From: Trichormus sp. NMC-1
Lineage (GTDB): Bacteria > Cyanobacteriota > Cyanobacteriia > Cyanobacteriales > Nostocaceae
NCBI RefSeq assembly: GCF_001858025.1
Contig: NZ_LZQD01000005.1
Coordinates: 195,667 to 257,512, forward strand
Direction of reading: 5' to 3'
DNA: 61,846 bases
Shown: piece after piece, positions 1-8,411 of the stretch
How positions within the stretch are numbered: the stretch's first letter is position 1
Layout: the number at the start of each line of letters is the position of its first letter
Position numbers and translations under genes: made by a program
The notes under the pieces: model-generated
What the model saw: only the letters and a program-made list of their open reading frames with translations
Databases searched by the model: none
Told to the model about the DNA's origin: nothing

Positions 1-87
1 TGGGTTGGCCATAAAACCCCACCCCTAGCCCCTCCCCGCAAGCGAGGAGGGGGACTGGAAAGTTTAAAATTTATGAAAGATTAATCT

Positions 88-1416
88 ATGGCAATTGTTA
101 ATACTCCCAACAAGTCTCTTACGGTTAATCCCCTCAAACAAAGTCAAGCTTTGGGTGCATCTTTGGCTTTTTTGGGATTAAAGGGAACTATGCCTTTATT
201 CCACGGTTCTCAAGGTTGTACTGCTTTTGCTAAGGTGGTTTTAGTTAGACATTTTCGGGAAGCAATTCCTCTCGCTACTACTGCAATGACAGAAGTCACT
301 ACTATTTTGGGTGGTGAAGAAAATGTTGAGCAAGCTATTCTCACTTTGGTAGAAAAGGCTAAACCGGAAATTATCGGTTTGTGTACGACTGGGTTAACAG
401 AAACTAGAGGCGATGATATTGAGGGTTTTTTGAAAGAAATCCGCAAACGTCATCCTGAACTTGACTATTTAGCGATCGCATTTGCTCCTACTCCTGATTT
501 TAAAGGTGCGTTGCAAGACGGTTTTGCAGCAGCGGTTGAAAGCATTGTCAAGGAAATTCCCAAAGCTGGGGGAATTAAACCGGAGCAAATCACCATTTTG
601 GCTGGTTCTGCTTTCACTCCGGGAGATGTGCAGGAAATTAGAGAAATTGTTAGTTCCTTTGGATTTGAACCCATTTTTGTGCCTGATTTGGGTGCTTCCT
701 TAGATGGTCATTTGGAAGATGACTATAGCGCGGTGACGGTTAGCGGTACAACTCTTAAACAGCTGCGTTCTTTGGGTAGTTCGGCTTTCACTTTGGCTTT
801 GAGTGAAAGTATGCGCGGTGCAGCAAAGATTCTGCAAACACGTTTTGGTACAGATTACGAAGTATTTAAGGATTTGACAGGTTTAGAACCTGTGGATGAG
901 TTTCTGCAAGCGTTGGCGGTTTTGAGTGGTAATCCCGTACCAGAAAAATATCGCCGTCAACGTCGTCAGTTGCAAGATGCAATGTTAGATACTCATTTTT
1001 ACTTCGGTGCAAAACGGGTATCTTTAGCGCTAGAACCGGATTTACTTTGGTCTATGGTGCATTTTTTGCAGTCAATGGGAGCATCTATTCACGCTGCTGT
1101 GACGACAACACGCTCGCCTTTATTAGAACATCTTCCCATCAAAAGCGTTACTATCGGCGACTTAGAAGATTTGGAAGGATTGGCTGTAGGTTCTGATTTG
1201 CTGATTGGTAATTCCAACGTGAATGCGATCGCTAAACGCCTCAAAATCCCCTTCTACCGTCTCGGAATTCCCATCTATGACCGTTTAGGAAATGGCTTAT
1301 TCACCAAAGTAGGCTATCGCGGCACAATGGAAGTTTTATTTGGTATGGGAAACCTATTTATAGAACACGAAGAGTCATTAATGATGAATCATTGGTCATC
1401 AGTAATTAATAAATGA
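88..1416 (+). CDS. nifN: Nitrogenase cofactor assembly scaffold NifN
   Basis: NifN pairs with NifE to form the scaffold on which the FeMo-cofactor precursor is finished before transfer to NifDK. The 442-residue protein has the NifN-type N-terminus, with 'GCTAFAKV' near residue 43 supplying a P-cluster-type cysteine, and 'GTTLKQLRSLG' in the middle. The length is normal for NifN. It starts 87 bases into the window, so nifE is probably just upstream but is not seen. It is the first gene of the nifN-nifX-nifW-hesAB-fdxH run, all on the plus strand. Expression in heterocysts is inferred from the cluster type, not from a promoter seen here. Confidence 0.96.
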   Translation: MAIVNTPNKSLTVNPLKQSQALGASLAFLGLKGTMPLFHGSQGCTAFAKVVLVRHFREAIPLATTAMTEVTTILGGEENVEQAILTLVEKAKPEIIGLCTTGLTETRGDDIEGFLKEIRKRHPELDYLAIAFAPTPDFKGALQDGFAAAVESIVKEIPKAGGIKPEQITILAGSAFTPGDVQEIREIVSSFGFEPIFVPDLGASLDGHLEDDYSAVTVSGTTLKQLRSLGSSAFTLALSESMRGAAKILQTRFGTDYEVFKDLTGLEPVDEFLQALAVLSGNPVPEKYRRQRRQLQDAMLDTHFYFGAKRVSLALEPDLLWSMVHFLQSMGASIHAAVTTTRSPLLEHLPIKSVTIGDLEDLEGLAVGSDLLIGNSNVNAIAKRLKIPFYRLGIPIYDRLGNGLFTKVGYRGTMEVLFGMGNLFIEHEESLMMNHWSSVINK

Positions 1417-1432
1417 CATCTGACTGCCCTGG

Positions 1433-1548
1433 CGACTGGAAGTCGCGGCTATACAAACAAAGTCCGCCTGCGCGGACTAATGAAAAATCAAGGGTTTGTA
1501 ACCCACGCAGGTGGGTTTTGCCTGTGTAGACGCGGTTTCTAACCGCCG
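1433..1548. repeat. Dispersed GC-rich repeat between nifN and nifX
   Basis: The spacer holds self-complementary segments: GTCCGC-x-GCGGAC near 1461-1478 and AACCCACGCAGGTGGGTT near 1499-1516. It has no open frame of note. The sequence style resembles the dispersed hairpin repeats common in Nostocales genomes. It may attenuate or process the nifN-nifX transcript, which is inference. Confidence 0.5.
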
Positions 1549-1583
1549 ATTTAGCTCATGAACTGACAACCAACAAAGGACAA

Positions 1584-2003
1584 ATGAACGTGAAAATTGC
1601 CTTCACCACAACAGACAGAATTCATGTTAATGCTCACTTTGGCTGGGCTAAAGAAATTGATGTTTATGAAATTTCAGATCATGGATATGAATTCCTAGAA
1701 ACGCTGAAATTTGAAGGCGACCTCAAAGAAGATGGTAACGAAGATAAAATCACACCTAAACTTGAGGCATTAAATGATTGTACAATCGTTTATGTAGTTG
1801 CCATTGGTGGTAGTGCAGCCGCTCGTTTAATCAAAAAAGGTGTAACACCAGTCAAGGCTAAATCAGAAGAAGAAAAAATCGAAGAAATTTTGACTAAATT
1901 AGTCAAAACCTTGAAAGGCAACCCCCCACCTTGGTTGCGTAAAGCTTTACAACCAAAAACATCAACATTTGCAGAAGAACTAGAAAACGAAGCAACCGTA
2001 TGA
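1584..2003 (+). CDS. nifX: Nitrogenase cofactor carrier NifX
   Basis: NifX is a small carrier that binds FeMo-cofactor precursors during transfer to and from NifEN. The 139-residue protein starts 'MNVKIAFTTTDRIHVNAHFG', which is typical of the dinitrogenase iron-molybdenum cofactor binding fold, and contains 'VVAIGGSAAARLIKKGV'. It overlaps the next gene by 4 bases (ATGA at 2000-2003), suggesting translational coupling. The 167-base gap to nifN is filled by a dispersed repeat. Confidence 0.94.
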   Translation: MNVKIAFTTTDRIHVNAHFGWAKEIDVYEISDHGYEFLETLKFEGDLKEDGNEDKITPKLEALNDCTIVYVVAIGGSAAARLIKKGVTPVKAKSEEEKIEEILTKLVKTLKGNPPPWLRKALQPKTSTFAEELENEATV

Positions 2004-2476
2004 GTGAAAATAACAGCGTCAACGGAACCTCTACAAGCACACCAATAACTTCACCATTTCTCAAAACATTAGTTCAACAAATCCGGGCGCAAGATAGTTA
2101 TGGCTTTTACCGGAATTGGTCTGATGAATTAATACTTAAACCTTTTGTTGTCACCAAACAAAAGAAACGAACAATTTCTGTTGAAGGTGAAGTTGATCCA
2201 GGAACTATATCACGAATCAACGCCTTTTTCAGGGCTGTAGCCTCCAGCGTTGAGAAAGAAACAGGACTAATTTCTCATGTTGTAGTTGATTTAGGTCATG
2301 AAGGATTTGGTTGGGCATTAGTCTTTTCAGGTCGTTTATTATTAGCTGTAAAAACCTTACGCGATGCCCATCGCTACGGCTTTGATTCCCTAGAAAAACT
2401 GGAAGAAGAAGGAGAATCATTCGTCAAAAAAGGAATTGACTTAGCCAAACGTTTCCCCGAAGTAGGAAATATTTAA
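2000..2476 (+). CDS. NifX-associated nitrogen fixation protein (DUF269)
   Basis: This 158-residue protein belongs by appearance to the NifX-associated DUF269 family, which sits directly after nifX in most nif clusters. Its biochemical role is not settled. The core 'SFGFYRNW'-like segment here reads 'DSYGFYRNWSDELILKPFV', followed by 'VVVDLGHEGFGWALVFSGRLL', which is typical of the family. The start overlaps the nifX stop (ATGA), so the two are probably co-translated. The first 20 residues are Ser/Thr-rich and look disordered. Confidence 0.9.
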   Translation: MSENNSVNGTSTSTPITSPFLKTLVQQIRAQDSYGFYRNWSDELILKPFVVTKQKKRTISVEGEVDPGTISRINAFFRAVASSVEKETGLISHVVVDLGHEGFGWALVFSGRLLLAVKTLRDAHRYGFDSLEKLEEEGESFVKKGIDLAKRFPEVGNI

Positions 2477-2760
2477 CAAATTGGGAAGAATTCAGGAGTC
2501 AGTAGGGGCGTATTGCAATACGCTCGTACAGGAGTCAGGAGAAGAAAGAAGAATATTTTTCTATTCTGTTAAGATTTCCCTGCTATATCAAACATTCTGT
2601 ATCCTGAATCCTTACGAATTATCCTACTTCCTACTTCCTTCTTCCCTCTTCCTTCGCGTCCTATGCCTACGGCACACTTCGTGAACGCGCCTATCCCTAC
2701 GATACACTTCGTGAACGCGGTTCAATAAATCCATATTCTTATGGTAGCAAGGGAGTAGTT

Positions 2761-2795
2761 CCAATGACCAATGACCAATGACTAATAACCAATGA
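2761..2795. repeat. Five CCAATGA-type heptamers ending in a start codon
   Basis: Five consecutive heptamers: three CCAATGA, one CTAATAA and a final CCAATGA. The ATG inside the last unit (2792-2794) is the start codon of the DUF683-like gene. The preceding 2477-2760 holds dispersed-repeat sequence (two imperfect copies of a CTACGGCACACTTCGTGAACGC-like segment) and no convincing gene. Confidence 0.85.
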
Positions 2796-2992
2796 CCATC
2801 GAGGAACTCACAACCAAAATTAGAAAGCTAAATAGTAAAGCAGGTCAAATGAAAATGGATCTGCATGACTTAGCAGAAGGACTACCAACAGATTACAAAA
2901 CACTGATGGACGTTGCCGCTGAAACCTACGAAATCTATCGACAATTAGATGAACTCAAGCAGCAACTAAAACAAATGGAGAGTGCCAAATGA
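2792..2992 (+). CDS. Small nif-cluster protein, DUF683 / CCE_0567-like
   Basis: A 66-residue, largely helical protein ('MTIEELTTKIRKLNSKAGQM') that resembles the DUF683 / CCE_0567 family found between the NifX-associated gene and nifW in cyanobacterial nif clusters. Homologs are reported to be small metal-binding coiled-coil proteins, but the role is unclear. The start codon is the ATG of the last CCAATGA heptamer, with no Shine-Dalgarno sequence visible upstream. The 3' end overlaps nifW by 4 bases (ATGA). Confidence 0.87.
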   Translation: MTIEELTTKIRKLNSKAGQMKMDLHDLAEGLPTDYKTLMDVAAETYEIYRQLDELKQQLKQMESAK

Positions 2993-3306
2993 CCGGGACT
3001 ATTCAAGAATTCAACAAACTCGTAGATGCGGAAGAATATTTTATCTTCTTTCAACTGCCCTACGACCAACAATTTGTAAACGTAAATCGTCTCCATATAT
3101 TGAAAAAATTCTCTCAATATATGAAAGAGATTGATGATACTGCTGCTAACTTGAGTGATGCAGAAAAATTAACTCAATATTCCTTAGCTTTGCAAAAAGC
3201 TTATGAAGTTTTTATTGAATCAACACCCCATGAACAAAAGCTGTTCAAAGTGTTTAACGATAAGCCAAAGAATGTAGTCACGCTGACAGAAATCACTTCT
3301 GATTAG
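2989..3306 (+). CDS. nifW: Nitrogenase-stabilizing/protective protein NifW
   Basis: NifW associates with the MoFe protein and helps it assemble or survive oxygen. The 105-residue protein has the family signature 'LVDAEEYFIFFQLPYDQQFVNVNRLHIL' and a helical C-terminal half. It begins within the stop of the preceding gene, so coupling is likely. Ten bases separate it from hesA. Confidence 0.93.
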   Translation: MTGTIQEFNKLVDAEEYFIFFQLPYDQQFVNVNRLHILKKFSQYMKEIDDTAANLSDAEKLTQYSLALQKAYEVFIESTPHEQKLFKVFNDKPKNVVTLTEITSD

Positions 3307-3316
3307 GAGGTATAAA

Positions 3317-4099
3317 TTGATCAACCTAACGCCTACCGAATTAGAACGCTATAGCCGCCAAATGATGCTCCCGAATTTTGGCGAAGCGGCTCAAAAGCGC
3401 CTCAAGTCAGCGACTGTTTTGGTGTCAGGTGTGGGGGGATTAGGCGGTACAGCGGCGCTTTACTTAGCAGTAGCAGGCGTTGGGCGGCTAATCCTAGTCC
3501 GGGGTGGTGATTTGCGGCTGGATGATATGAATCGTCAGATTTTGATGACTGACGACTGGGTGGGAAAACCTAGAGTATTTAAAGCCCAAGAAACACTAAA
3601 AGCCATCAATCCTGATGTGGAAGTGGACGTAGTTCACGATTACATTACCGCAGAAAATGTGGACTCGTTGGTGCAATCGGCGGATATGGCTTTGGATTGC
3701 GCTCACAATTTCACAGAACGCAATTTGTTAAATGAAGCTTGTGTGCGATCGCGTAAGCCAATGGTAGAGGCGGCTATGGATGGGATGGAGGCTTATCTCA
3801 CCACGATTATTCCTGGTGTCACCCCTTGTTTATCCTGTCTGTTTCCAGAAAAGCCTGATTGGGATCGACGCGGTTTTTCCGTTCTAGGGGCTGTTTCTGG
3901 GACTTTGGCTTGTTTAACAGCCTTGGAAGCAGTGAAGCTGATTACTGGTTTTAGTCAACCGCTATTGTCAGAACTGCTGACGATTGACTTGAACAGAATG
4001 GAATTTGCTAAACGTCGTTCTCACCGCGATCGCAATTGTCCAGTTTGCGGAAATACTGCACCTTGGCGATATTCCCAATCCCAATCTGTGACGGTTTAA
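3317..4099 (+). CDS. hesA: HesA, ThiF/MoeB-type adenylating protein
   Basis: HesA is a ThiF/MoeB/UBA-family protein, probably used in sulfur or metal insertion for nitrogenase. The 260 residues carry the nucleotide-binding loop 'VSGVGGLGGTAALYLA' (about residues 35-50) and zinc-type Cys pairs 'CLSCLF' and 'CPVCG' near the C-terminus. The start is a TTG at 3317, supported by AGGAGG at 3305-3310. No in-frame ATG fits the homologous N-terminus. It lies between nifW and hesB, as in other heterocystous cyanobacteria. Confidence 0.94.
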   Translation: MINLTPTELERYSRQMMLPNFGEAAQKRLKSATVLVSGVGGLGGTAALYLAVAGVGRLILVRGGDLRLDDMNRQILMTDDWVGKPRVFKAQETLKAINPDVEVDVVHDYITAENVDSLVQSADMALDCAHNFTERNLLNEACVRSRKPMVEAAMDGMEAYLTTIIPGVTPCLSCLFPEKPDWDRRGFSVLGAVSGTLACLTALEAVKLITGFSQPLLSELLTIDLNRMEFAKRRSHRDRNCPVCGNTAPWRYSQSQSVTV

Positions 4100-4168
4100 A
4101 ATTCCGCACATAAGCAATAAATAACCCACATCTGAAATCAGAATAATCGCTACAGAACAGGAAACAAA

Positions 4169-4546
4169 ATGACTGTTACTCTAACAGAAAAAGCAGAATT
4201 TCGTCTGTGGGCATTTTTAAGAGGTTCCGCAACCGACGAATCTAATAAAACCACAAAAGGTGTCCGCATCTCTGTCAAAGATGGTGGTTGTAGTGGCTAT
4301 GAATATGGAATTGACATTACAAGTCAGCCTCAACCAGATGATGTCGTCACCCAACAAGGTAATGTGTTGCTTTACATTGATGCTAAAAGTGCGCCCTTAT
4401 TAGAAGGTGTGGTCATCGATTTTGTTGAGGGAGTAATGGACAGCGGCTTCAAGTTCACCAATCCCAATGCAACTGATACCTGCGGTTGTGGAAAGTCTTT
4501 TAAAACAGATGATGGTACTCCCTCTGGTGTACCTTGCAGCAAATAA
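4169..4546 (+). CDS. hesB: HesB, IscA-type Fe-S assembly protein
   Basis: An A-type iron-sulfur carrier of the nif cluster. The 125-residue protein has the three cysteines of the family: 'DGGCSGYEYG' and the C-terminal 'DTCGCGKSF'. It is followed by a short extension ('KTDDGTPSGVPCSK') that includes an extra Cys. It lies between hesA and fdxH. The IscA-type gene at 60670 is a paralog, probably the housekeeping one. Confidence 0.95.
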   Translation: MTVTLTEKAEFRLWAFLRGSATDESNKTTKGVRISVKDGGCSGYEYGIDITSQPQPDDVVTQQGNVLLYIDAKSAPLLEGVVIDFVEGVMDSGFKFTNPNATDTCGCGKSFKTDDGTPSGVPCSK

Positions 4547-4653
4547 ATTCAAAATTCAAAAGTTAGACCTTCATTTTGAATTTTGAATTCAGCCAGGGAC
4601 TCTTAACCAAGTCAGAAAAGCTAACTTTATTAACGTTTGAGGAGAACCGGAAA

Positions 4654-4953
4654 ATGGCTTCATATCAAGTAAGATTGATGAACAAAAAGGACAACCTTGA
4701 CACCACAATTGAGTGTGACGAAGAAACTACAATTCTAGATGCAGCAGAAGAAGCCGGTATTGAATTGCCCTTCTCTTGTCATTCCGGTTCTTGCTCTAGC
4801 TGTGTAGGTAAGGTTGTTGAAGGCACAGTTGATCAATCTGATCAAATCTTCTTAGATGACGATCAAATGGCGAAAGGATTCGCTCTATTGTGCGTTACAT
4901 ACCCTCGCTCTAACTGCACAATTAAGACTCATCAAGAACCTTATCTCGTCTAA
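4654..4953 (+). CDS. fdxH: Heterocyst [2Fe-2S] ferredoxin FdxH
   Basis: FdxH is the plant-type ferredoxin that donates electrons to nitrogenase reductase in heterocysts. The 99-residue protein starts '[15 protein letters not shown]' and has the cluster-binding pattern CxxxxCxxC ('CHSGSCSSC') plus a distal Cys in 'LLCVTYP'. The frame is open upstream to 4576, but the ATG at 4654 is chosen because GAGGAG lies at 4639-4644 and because ferredoxins of this class are about 99 residues. It is the last gene of the nif run here. Confidence 0.96.
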   Translation: MASYQVRLMNKKDNLDTTIECDEETTILDAAEEAGIELPFSCHSGSCSSCVGKVVEGTVDQSDQIFLDDDQMAKGFALLCVTYPRSNCTIKTHQEPYLV

Positions 4954-5011
4954 AGTTTTGATTGAATTCTAACTCTTAACAAGCTTTGAATTCAGAGCTT
5001 ATTAAGAATGG

Positions 5012-5033
5012 GGATGAAACATATGTTTCATCC
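5012..5033 (+). terminator. Palindromic hairpin after fdxH
   Basis: A perfect 22-bp palindrome (GGATGAAAC / GTTTCATCC arms) lies 58 bases after the fdxH stop and is followed by T-rich sequence. It probably ends the nif transcript. Similar GATGAAGGAT hairpins follow each of the DUF4360-like genes. Confidence 0.55.
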
Positions 5034-5101
5034 TCTTATTTATATTTAATATTTATTCCCAGATATCTCTAAAAATCATACCTAACAATAGGAAAGCATT
5101 C

Positions 5102-5146
5102 ATGAATTTTGCCAAAGCATTTCTTTTTGCTAAGGACACAGGATAA
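5102..5146 (+). pseudogene. 14-codon stub of a fourth DUF4360-like gene
   Basis: The reading frame 'MNFAKAFLFAKDTG*' repeats the start of the three genes downstream ('MNFAKxFLAT'). It is preceded by the same leader with an AGGA motif, then stops. It appears to be the 5' remnant of another tandem copy, lost by deletion. Confidence 0.65.
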
Positions 5147-5224
5147 CACATATTTTGCATCCTCATCTTTAGTATTCCGCCGCAGGTATTGCTAAAACTC
5201 AGACTTCACAATAGGAGAGCATTC

Positions 5225-5800
5225 ATGAATTTTGCCAAAATATTTCTAGCTACGGCTACATTAATTGTAGCTGCTATTAGCCCATCTTTGGCTAATGAAA
5301 AAGTTGAAATTGTAGGCGCAAGCTATGGTGGTAGTGGTTGCCCAGATAGGTCTGCTAGTGTGACTGTTAGCCCCGATGGTCAAGAACTCAGCATACTATT
5401 TGATAAGTTTATAGCCTTGGGTAATGGGGATGCAGAAAGTCGGAGAAAAAGCTGTAATTTAACCATTCCTATCAAAGTACCTGGAGGCTTTCAAATTTCC
5501 ATCTACACTGCTAATTATCGGGGTTATGTTGCTCCTAATACCACTGGGACACTAGTGACAGAATACTTTTTCGCTGGTAGTCGCGGACTGAAGTTAAACC
5601 AAGACTTACGGGGTGAAAAAGAATATGACGTTGAACATAATTTAGCGACAACCATGTGGAGTTCCTGTGGTGATAGTGTCAATATGCGAGTTAATGCTTC
5701 AATCAGAGCTAAGGGCGACGGGATGGCCACCGTTGACTCGTTTGATCTTGCTCACCGTGGTTTGGTTTATCATGTCAAATATCGCAGATGCAACAAATAG
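5225..5800 (+). CDS. Secreted DUF4360-like protein, copy 1
   Basis: A 191-residue exported protein. Residues 1-23 form a signal peptide ('MNFAKIFLATATLIVAAISP', cleavage near SLA-N). The mature part has 'GSGCPD', 'KSCNL', a 'YRGYV' stretch, 'SSCGDSVNMRVNAS' and a terminal Cys, which fits DUF4360, a family of secreted proteins without known function. The frame opens at 5189, but the ATG at 5225 is chosen because AGGAG is at 5213-5217 and the two paralogs start at the same place. It is the first of three tandem intact copies. Confidence 0.8.
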   Translation: MNFAKIFLATATLIVAAISPSLANEKVEIVGASYGGSGCPDRSASVTVSPDGQELSILFDKFIALGNGDAESRRKSCNLTIPIKVPGGFQISIYTANYRGYVAPNTTGTLVTEYFFAGSRGLKLNQDLRGEKEYDVEHNLATTMWSSCGDSVNMRVNASIRAKGDGMATVDSFDLAHRGLVYHVKYRRCNK

Positions 5801-5928
5801 TTGCAGGACTTTGCCTAAAGCTTTGATGTTTTAGCTTCAACAAAGATGAAGGATATTGTTCATCCTTCATCTTCAGCATAACGCCGCAGACATTGCTAAA
5901 ACTCAGACCTAATCATAGGAGAGCATTT

Positions 5929-6609
5929 ATGAATTTTGCCAAAGTATTTCTGGCTACGACTACATTAATGGTAGCTTCTATTAGCCCCATCTTTGCTGAT
6001 TCTATTAACTTCACATCTGCTGATCCTATTAAACTCACCTCTACCGATCTTACTGATACTGAGCCTACTATCCCCCCCTCTGGTAATGATAAAATTAAAA
6101 TTGTAGAACCACCAGAATATTTTGGTACTGGTTGCCCAGAAAATTCTGCCAGTACTGCCGTTAGCCCCGATGGAGAAGAAGTCAGCATTCTATTTGATAA
6201 GTTTATAGCTTTGGGGAATGGCGATGCAGAAAGTCAGGAAAAAAGCTGTAAATTAACCATTAAAATCGAAGCACTTCCAGGGAAACAAATTTCCCTCTAC
6301 AATGCTGATTATCGAGGTTATGTTTCTCCTAAAACCACTGGAAATTTACTGGTAGAATACATTTTTGGTGATAGTGAACCTCTGGTTTTGGCAAAGACTT
6401 TGAAGGGTGAAACTGACTATAAAGTTAGACATAAATTAAAGCCAGAAGGTAAACCTGGGATTTGGTCTGCCTGTGGCTCTAGTGTAAATATGCAAGTTAA
6501 TGCTTCAATGAAAGCCACCGGCACTGGACAGGCGACCGTTGATTCTTTTGATCTTGCTAGACGTAGGCGTAGTTTAGTTTATAAGGTCAAATATCGCAGC
6601 TGCAAATAG
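5929..6609 (+). CDS. Secreted DUF4360-like protein, copy 2, with N-terminal insert
   Basis: A 226-residue paralog of the genes at 5225 and 6738. The signal peptide is nearly identical ('MNFAKVFLATTTLMVASISP'). After it comes an extra segment of about 30 residues rich in Ser, Thr, Asp and Pro, absent from the other copies and perhaps a disordered linker. The conserved core then follows ('GTGCPENSAS', 'KSCKL', 'YRGYVSPKTTG', 'SACGSSVNMQVNAS'). The start at 5929 has an AGGAGAG motif 10 bases upstream. This is the most diverged copy. Confidence 0.8.
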   Translation: MNFAKVFLATTTLMVASISPIFADSINFTSADPIKLTSTDLTDTEPTIPPSGNDKIKIVEPPEYFGTGCPENSASTAVSPDGEEVSILFDKFIALGNGDAESQEKSCKLTIKIEALPGKQISLYNADYRGYVSPKTTGNLLVEYIFGDSEPLVLAKTLKGETDYKVRHKLKPEGKPGIWSACGSSVNMQVNASMKATGTGQATVDSFDLARRRRSLVYKVKYRSCK

Positions 6610-6737
6610 TTGTAGGAGGTTGCCTAAAACTTCGATGTTTTAGTTTCAAAAAATATGAAGGATGAGCAATATCTTTCATCTTCAGCATAACACCGCAGAC
6701 ATTTCTAAAAATTAGACCTAATCATAGGAGAGCATTC

Positions 6738-7313
6738 ATGAATTTTGCCAAAGTATTTCTGGCTACGGCTACATTAATGGTAGCTTCTATTAGCCCCACC
6801 TTTGCTAATGATAAAGTTGAAATTGTAGGTATAAGTTATGGTGGTAGCGGTTGCCCGGATGGGTCTGCTAGTGTGAGCGTTAGCAACGATGGTCAAGAAC
6901 TAAGAATTCTATTTGATAAGTTTATAGCCTTGGGGAATAGCGATGCAGAAAGTCGCCGGAAAAGCTGTAATTTAACTATTCCCATCAAAGTGCCTCAAGG
7001 TCAACAAATTGCCCTCTACGATGCTGATTATCGAGGTTATGTTTCTCCTAACACCACTGGGGAGCTAGTAACAGAACACTTTTTCGCTGGTAGTCGCGGA
7101 CTGAGGTTGAAACAGGAGTTGAGGGGCGAAACCGACTATAACGTTCGCCATGATTTATGGTCACAAGGTGAGGTTTGGTCTGCCTGTGGTGATAGTGTAA
7201 ATATGCGAGTTAATGCTTCAATGAGAGCCAAGGGCGACGGGATGGCCACTGTTGACTCCTTGGATCTGGCTGGGCGTGGTTGGATTTATCGGGTTAAATA
7301 TCGGAGTTGCTAA
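6738..7313 (+). CDS. Secreted DUF4360-like protein, copy 3
   Basis: A 191-residue paralog with signal peptide 'MNFAKVFLATATLMVASISP' and the DUF4360-like core ('GSGCPDGSAS', 'KSCNL', 'YRGYVSPNTTG', 'SACGDSVNMRVNAS'). It is closer to copy 1 than to copy 2. It shares the leader containing CATAGGAGAGCAT with copy 2 and is followed by a GATGAAGGAT-type hairpin. Function is unknown; the location after fdxH does not by itself imply a role in nitrogen fixation. Confidence 0.8.
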   Translation: MNFAKVFLATATLMVASISPTFANDKVEIVGISYGGSGCPDGSASVSVSNDGQELRILFDKFIALGNSDAESRRKSCNLTIPIKVPQGQQIALYDADYRGYVSPNTTGELVTEHFFAGSRGLRLKQELRGETDYNVRHDLWSQGEVWSACGDSVNMRVNASMRAKGDGMATVDSLDLAGRGWIYRVKYRSC

Positions 7314-7420
7314 TAGTTTTAGGACTTTACCTCAAGCTTTGATGTTTTAGTTTCAACAAAGATGAAGGATCTTGCTCATACTTCATCTTTGCAATTTTCA
7401 TCTTTAATTATTTTACTGCA

Positions 7421-7672
7421 ATGTTTACTCCTTTTAGTGTGATGGGTTGTTCTTTAGAATTGCTGAAATCAGGAGAATGTGGAATAGTTACTGTTTGTAA
7501 AACTCAGGATGAGACGATTAGAAAAAAGCTCATTTCTATGGGAATTAAAACAGGAAATACGATTACTGTAGAACAGGAATTTCCTACTTTTGTAATTAAA
7601 TGTGACACTTTATCTATGACTATAGATAGAGAAACAGCACGGGCTATTTATGTGCGTGTAGTTAAGGGTTGA
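7421..7672 (+). CDS. FeoA-domain protein
   Basis: An 83-residue protein with the SH3-like FeoA fold: 'GECGIVTVCKTQDETIRKKLISMGI' and 'GNTITVEQEFPTFVIKCDTLSMTIDRETARAIYV'. FeoA proteins assist the FeoB ferrous iron transporter. No feoB is seen in the window, so it may serve another partner or a remote feoB. A position next to fdxH fits the iron demand of nitrogenase, which is inference. The N-terminus could instead start at the in-frame ATG at 7442. Confidence 0.8.
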   Translation: MFTPFSVMGCSLELLKSGECGIVTVCKTQDETIRKKLISMGIKTGNTITVEQEFPTFVIKCDTLSMTIDRETARAIYVRVVKG

Positions 7673-7853
7673 TACAATAAACAATCATTTCCCAGATTCC
7701 TTAATTGCCAAATCAATTACGCTTTGAATAAGGCAACTATTATGATTTAGGAGATTTTTTAATAGCTGTTTTTATTGAAAGCGGATATTTTTCTCATTTG
7801 GTACTTAATCAAATACCAATTCAACCCGTAACCACGAACTTGAGGCTTTAGCC

Positions 7854-8411
7854 ATGCGTCTAAAATACATTGCCAGTTTGACCGCAACTATCGCCATAAT
7901 TGCCTATCCGGCGATAGCCCAAGAAGCTACAGAAACTGAATCTAGCTTACTAAAAACAGTAGCACCAGTAAATACAAATATTTCAACTCAACGAACTACT
8001 ACTTTTGATAAAACGGGAGATATTCGCAAGTTTAATGACGGATTTAATTCCCTTTCTCCACCATGTAATTCTAAAATTTGCCTATTCACATTGATTCGGA
8101 AATCATCTCAAAACTCATCTCAAAACTCATCTCAACAGATAGAAGTTTTAGGAGGTGCAGTTTGGCAATTGGGTGGTTCTCATGAAGATACAAAAGCAGA
8201 GGCAGAGAAACTTCGAGCCATAACTGATAAAGAAAAGTTCGAGCAAGAATCCACATTAATTTTGACTGAAAAACTGGCAGCAGCAATAGAGCATAACGAA
8301 ATAGAAAGAGCCAAGCTTTATGCAATCAGTCTTGCTAAGAAATTAGGATACACTGACTACCACCTACTTCTGAAAGAGATAATTACCCCAACAGAATTAC
8401 TTAAGTATTAA
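7854..8411 (+). CDS. Secreted protein of unknown function
   Basis: A 185-residue protein with a clear signal peptide ('MRLKYIASLTATIAIIAYPA', cleavage near AIA-Q at about 23). The mature part has a Ser/Gln-rich stretch with a triplicated 'SSQNS' around residue 85, encoded by a short direct repeat at 8103-8136. A helical, charged C-terminal half follows. I do not recognise the family. It stands alone, with about 180 bases before it and a long AT-rich gap after it. Confidence 0.65.
   Translation: MRLKYIASLTATIAIIAYPAIAQEATETESSLLKTVAPVNTNISTQRTTTFDKTGDIRKFNDGFNSLSPPCNSKICLFTLIRKSSQNSSQNSSQQIEVLGGAVWQLGGSHEDTKAEAEKLRAITDKEKFEQESTLILTEKLAAAIEHNEIERAKLYAISLAKKLGYTDYHLLLKEIITPTELLKY

Noticed and set aside
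2481-2684. 67-codon frame after the NifX-associated gene
   Set aside because: It runs through dispersed repeats (CTACGGCACACTTCGTGAACG type) and has no ribosome site or protein-like pattern.
4576-4653. Longer FdxH with 26 extra N-terminal residues
   Set aside because: The ATG at 4654 has GAGGAG 9 bases upstream and gives the usual 99-residue ferredoxin.
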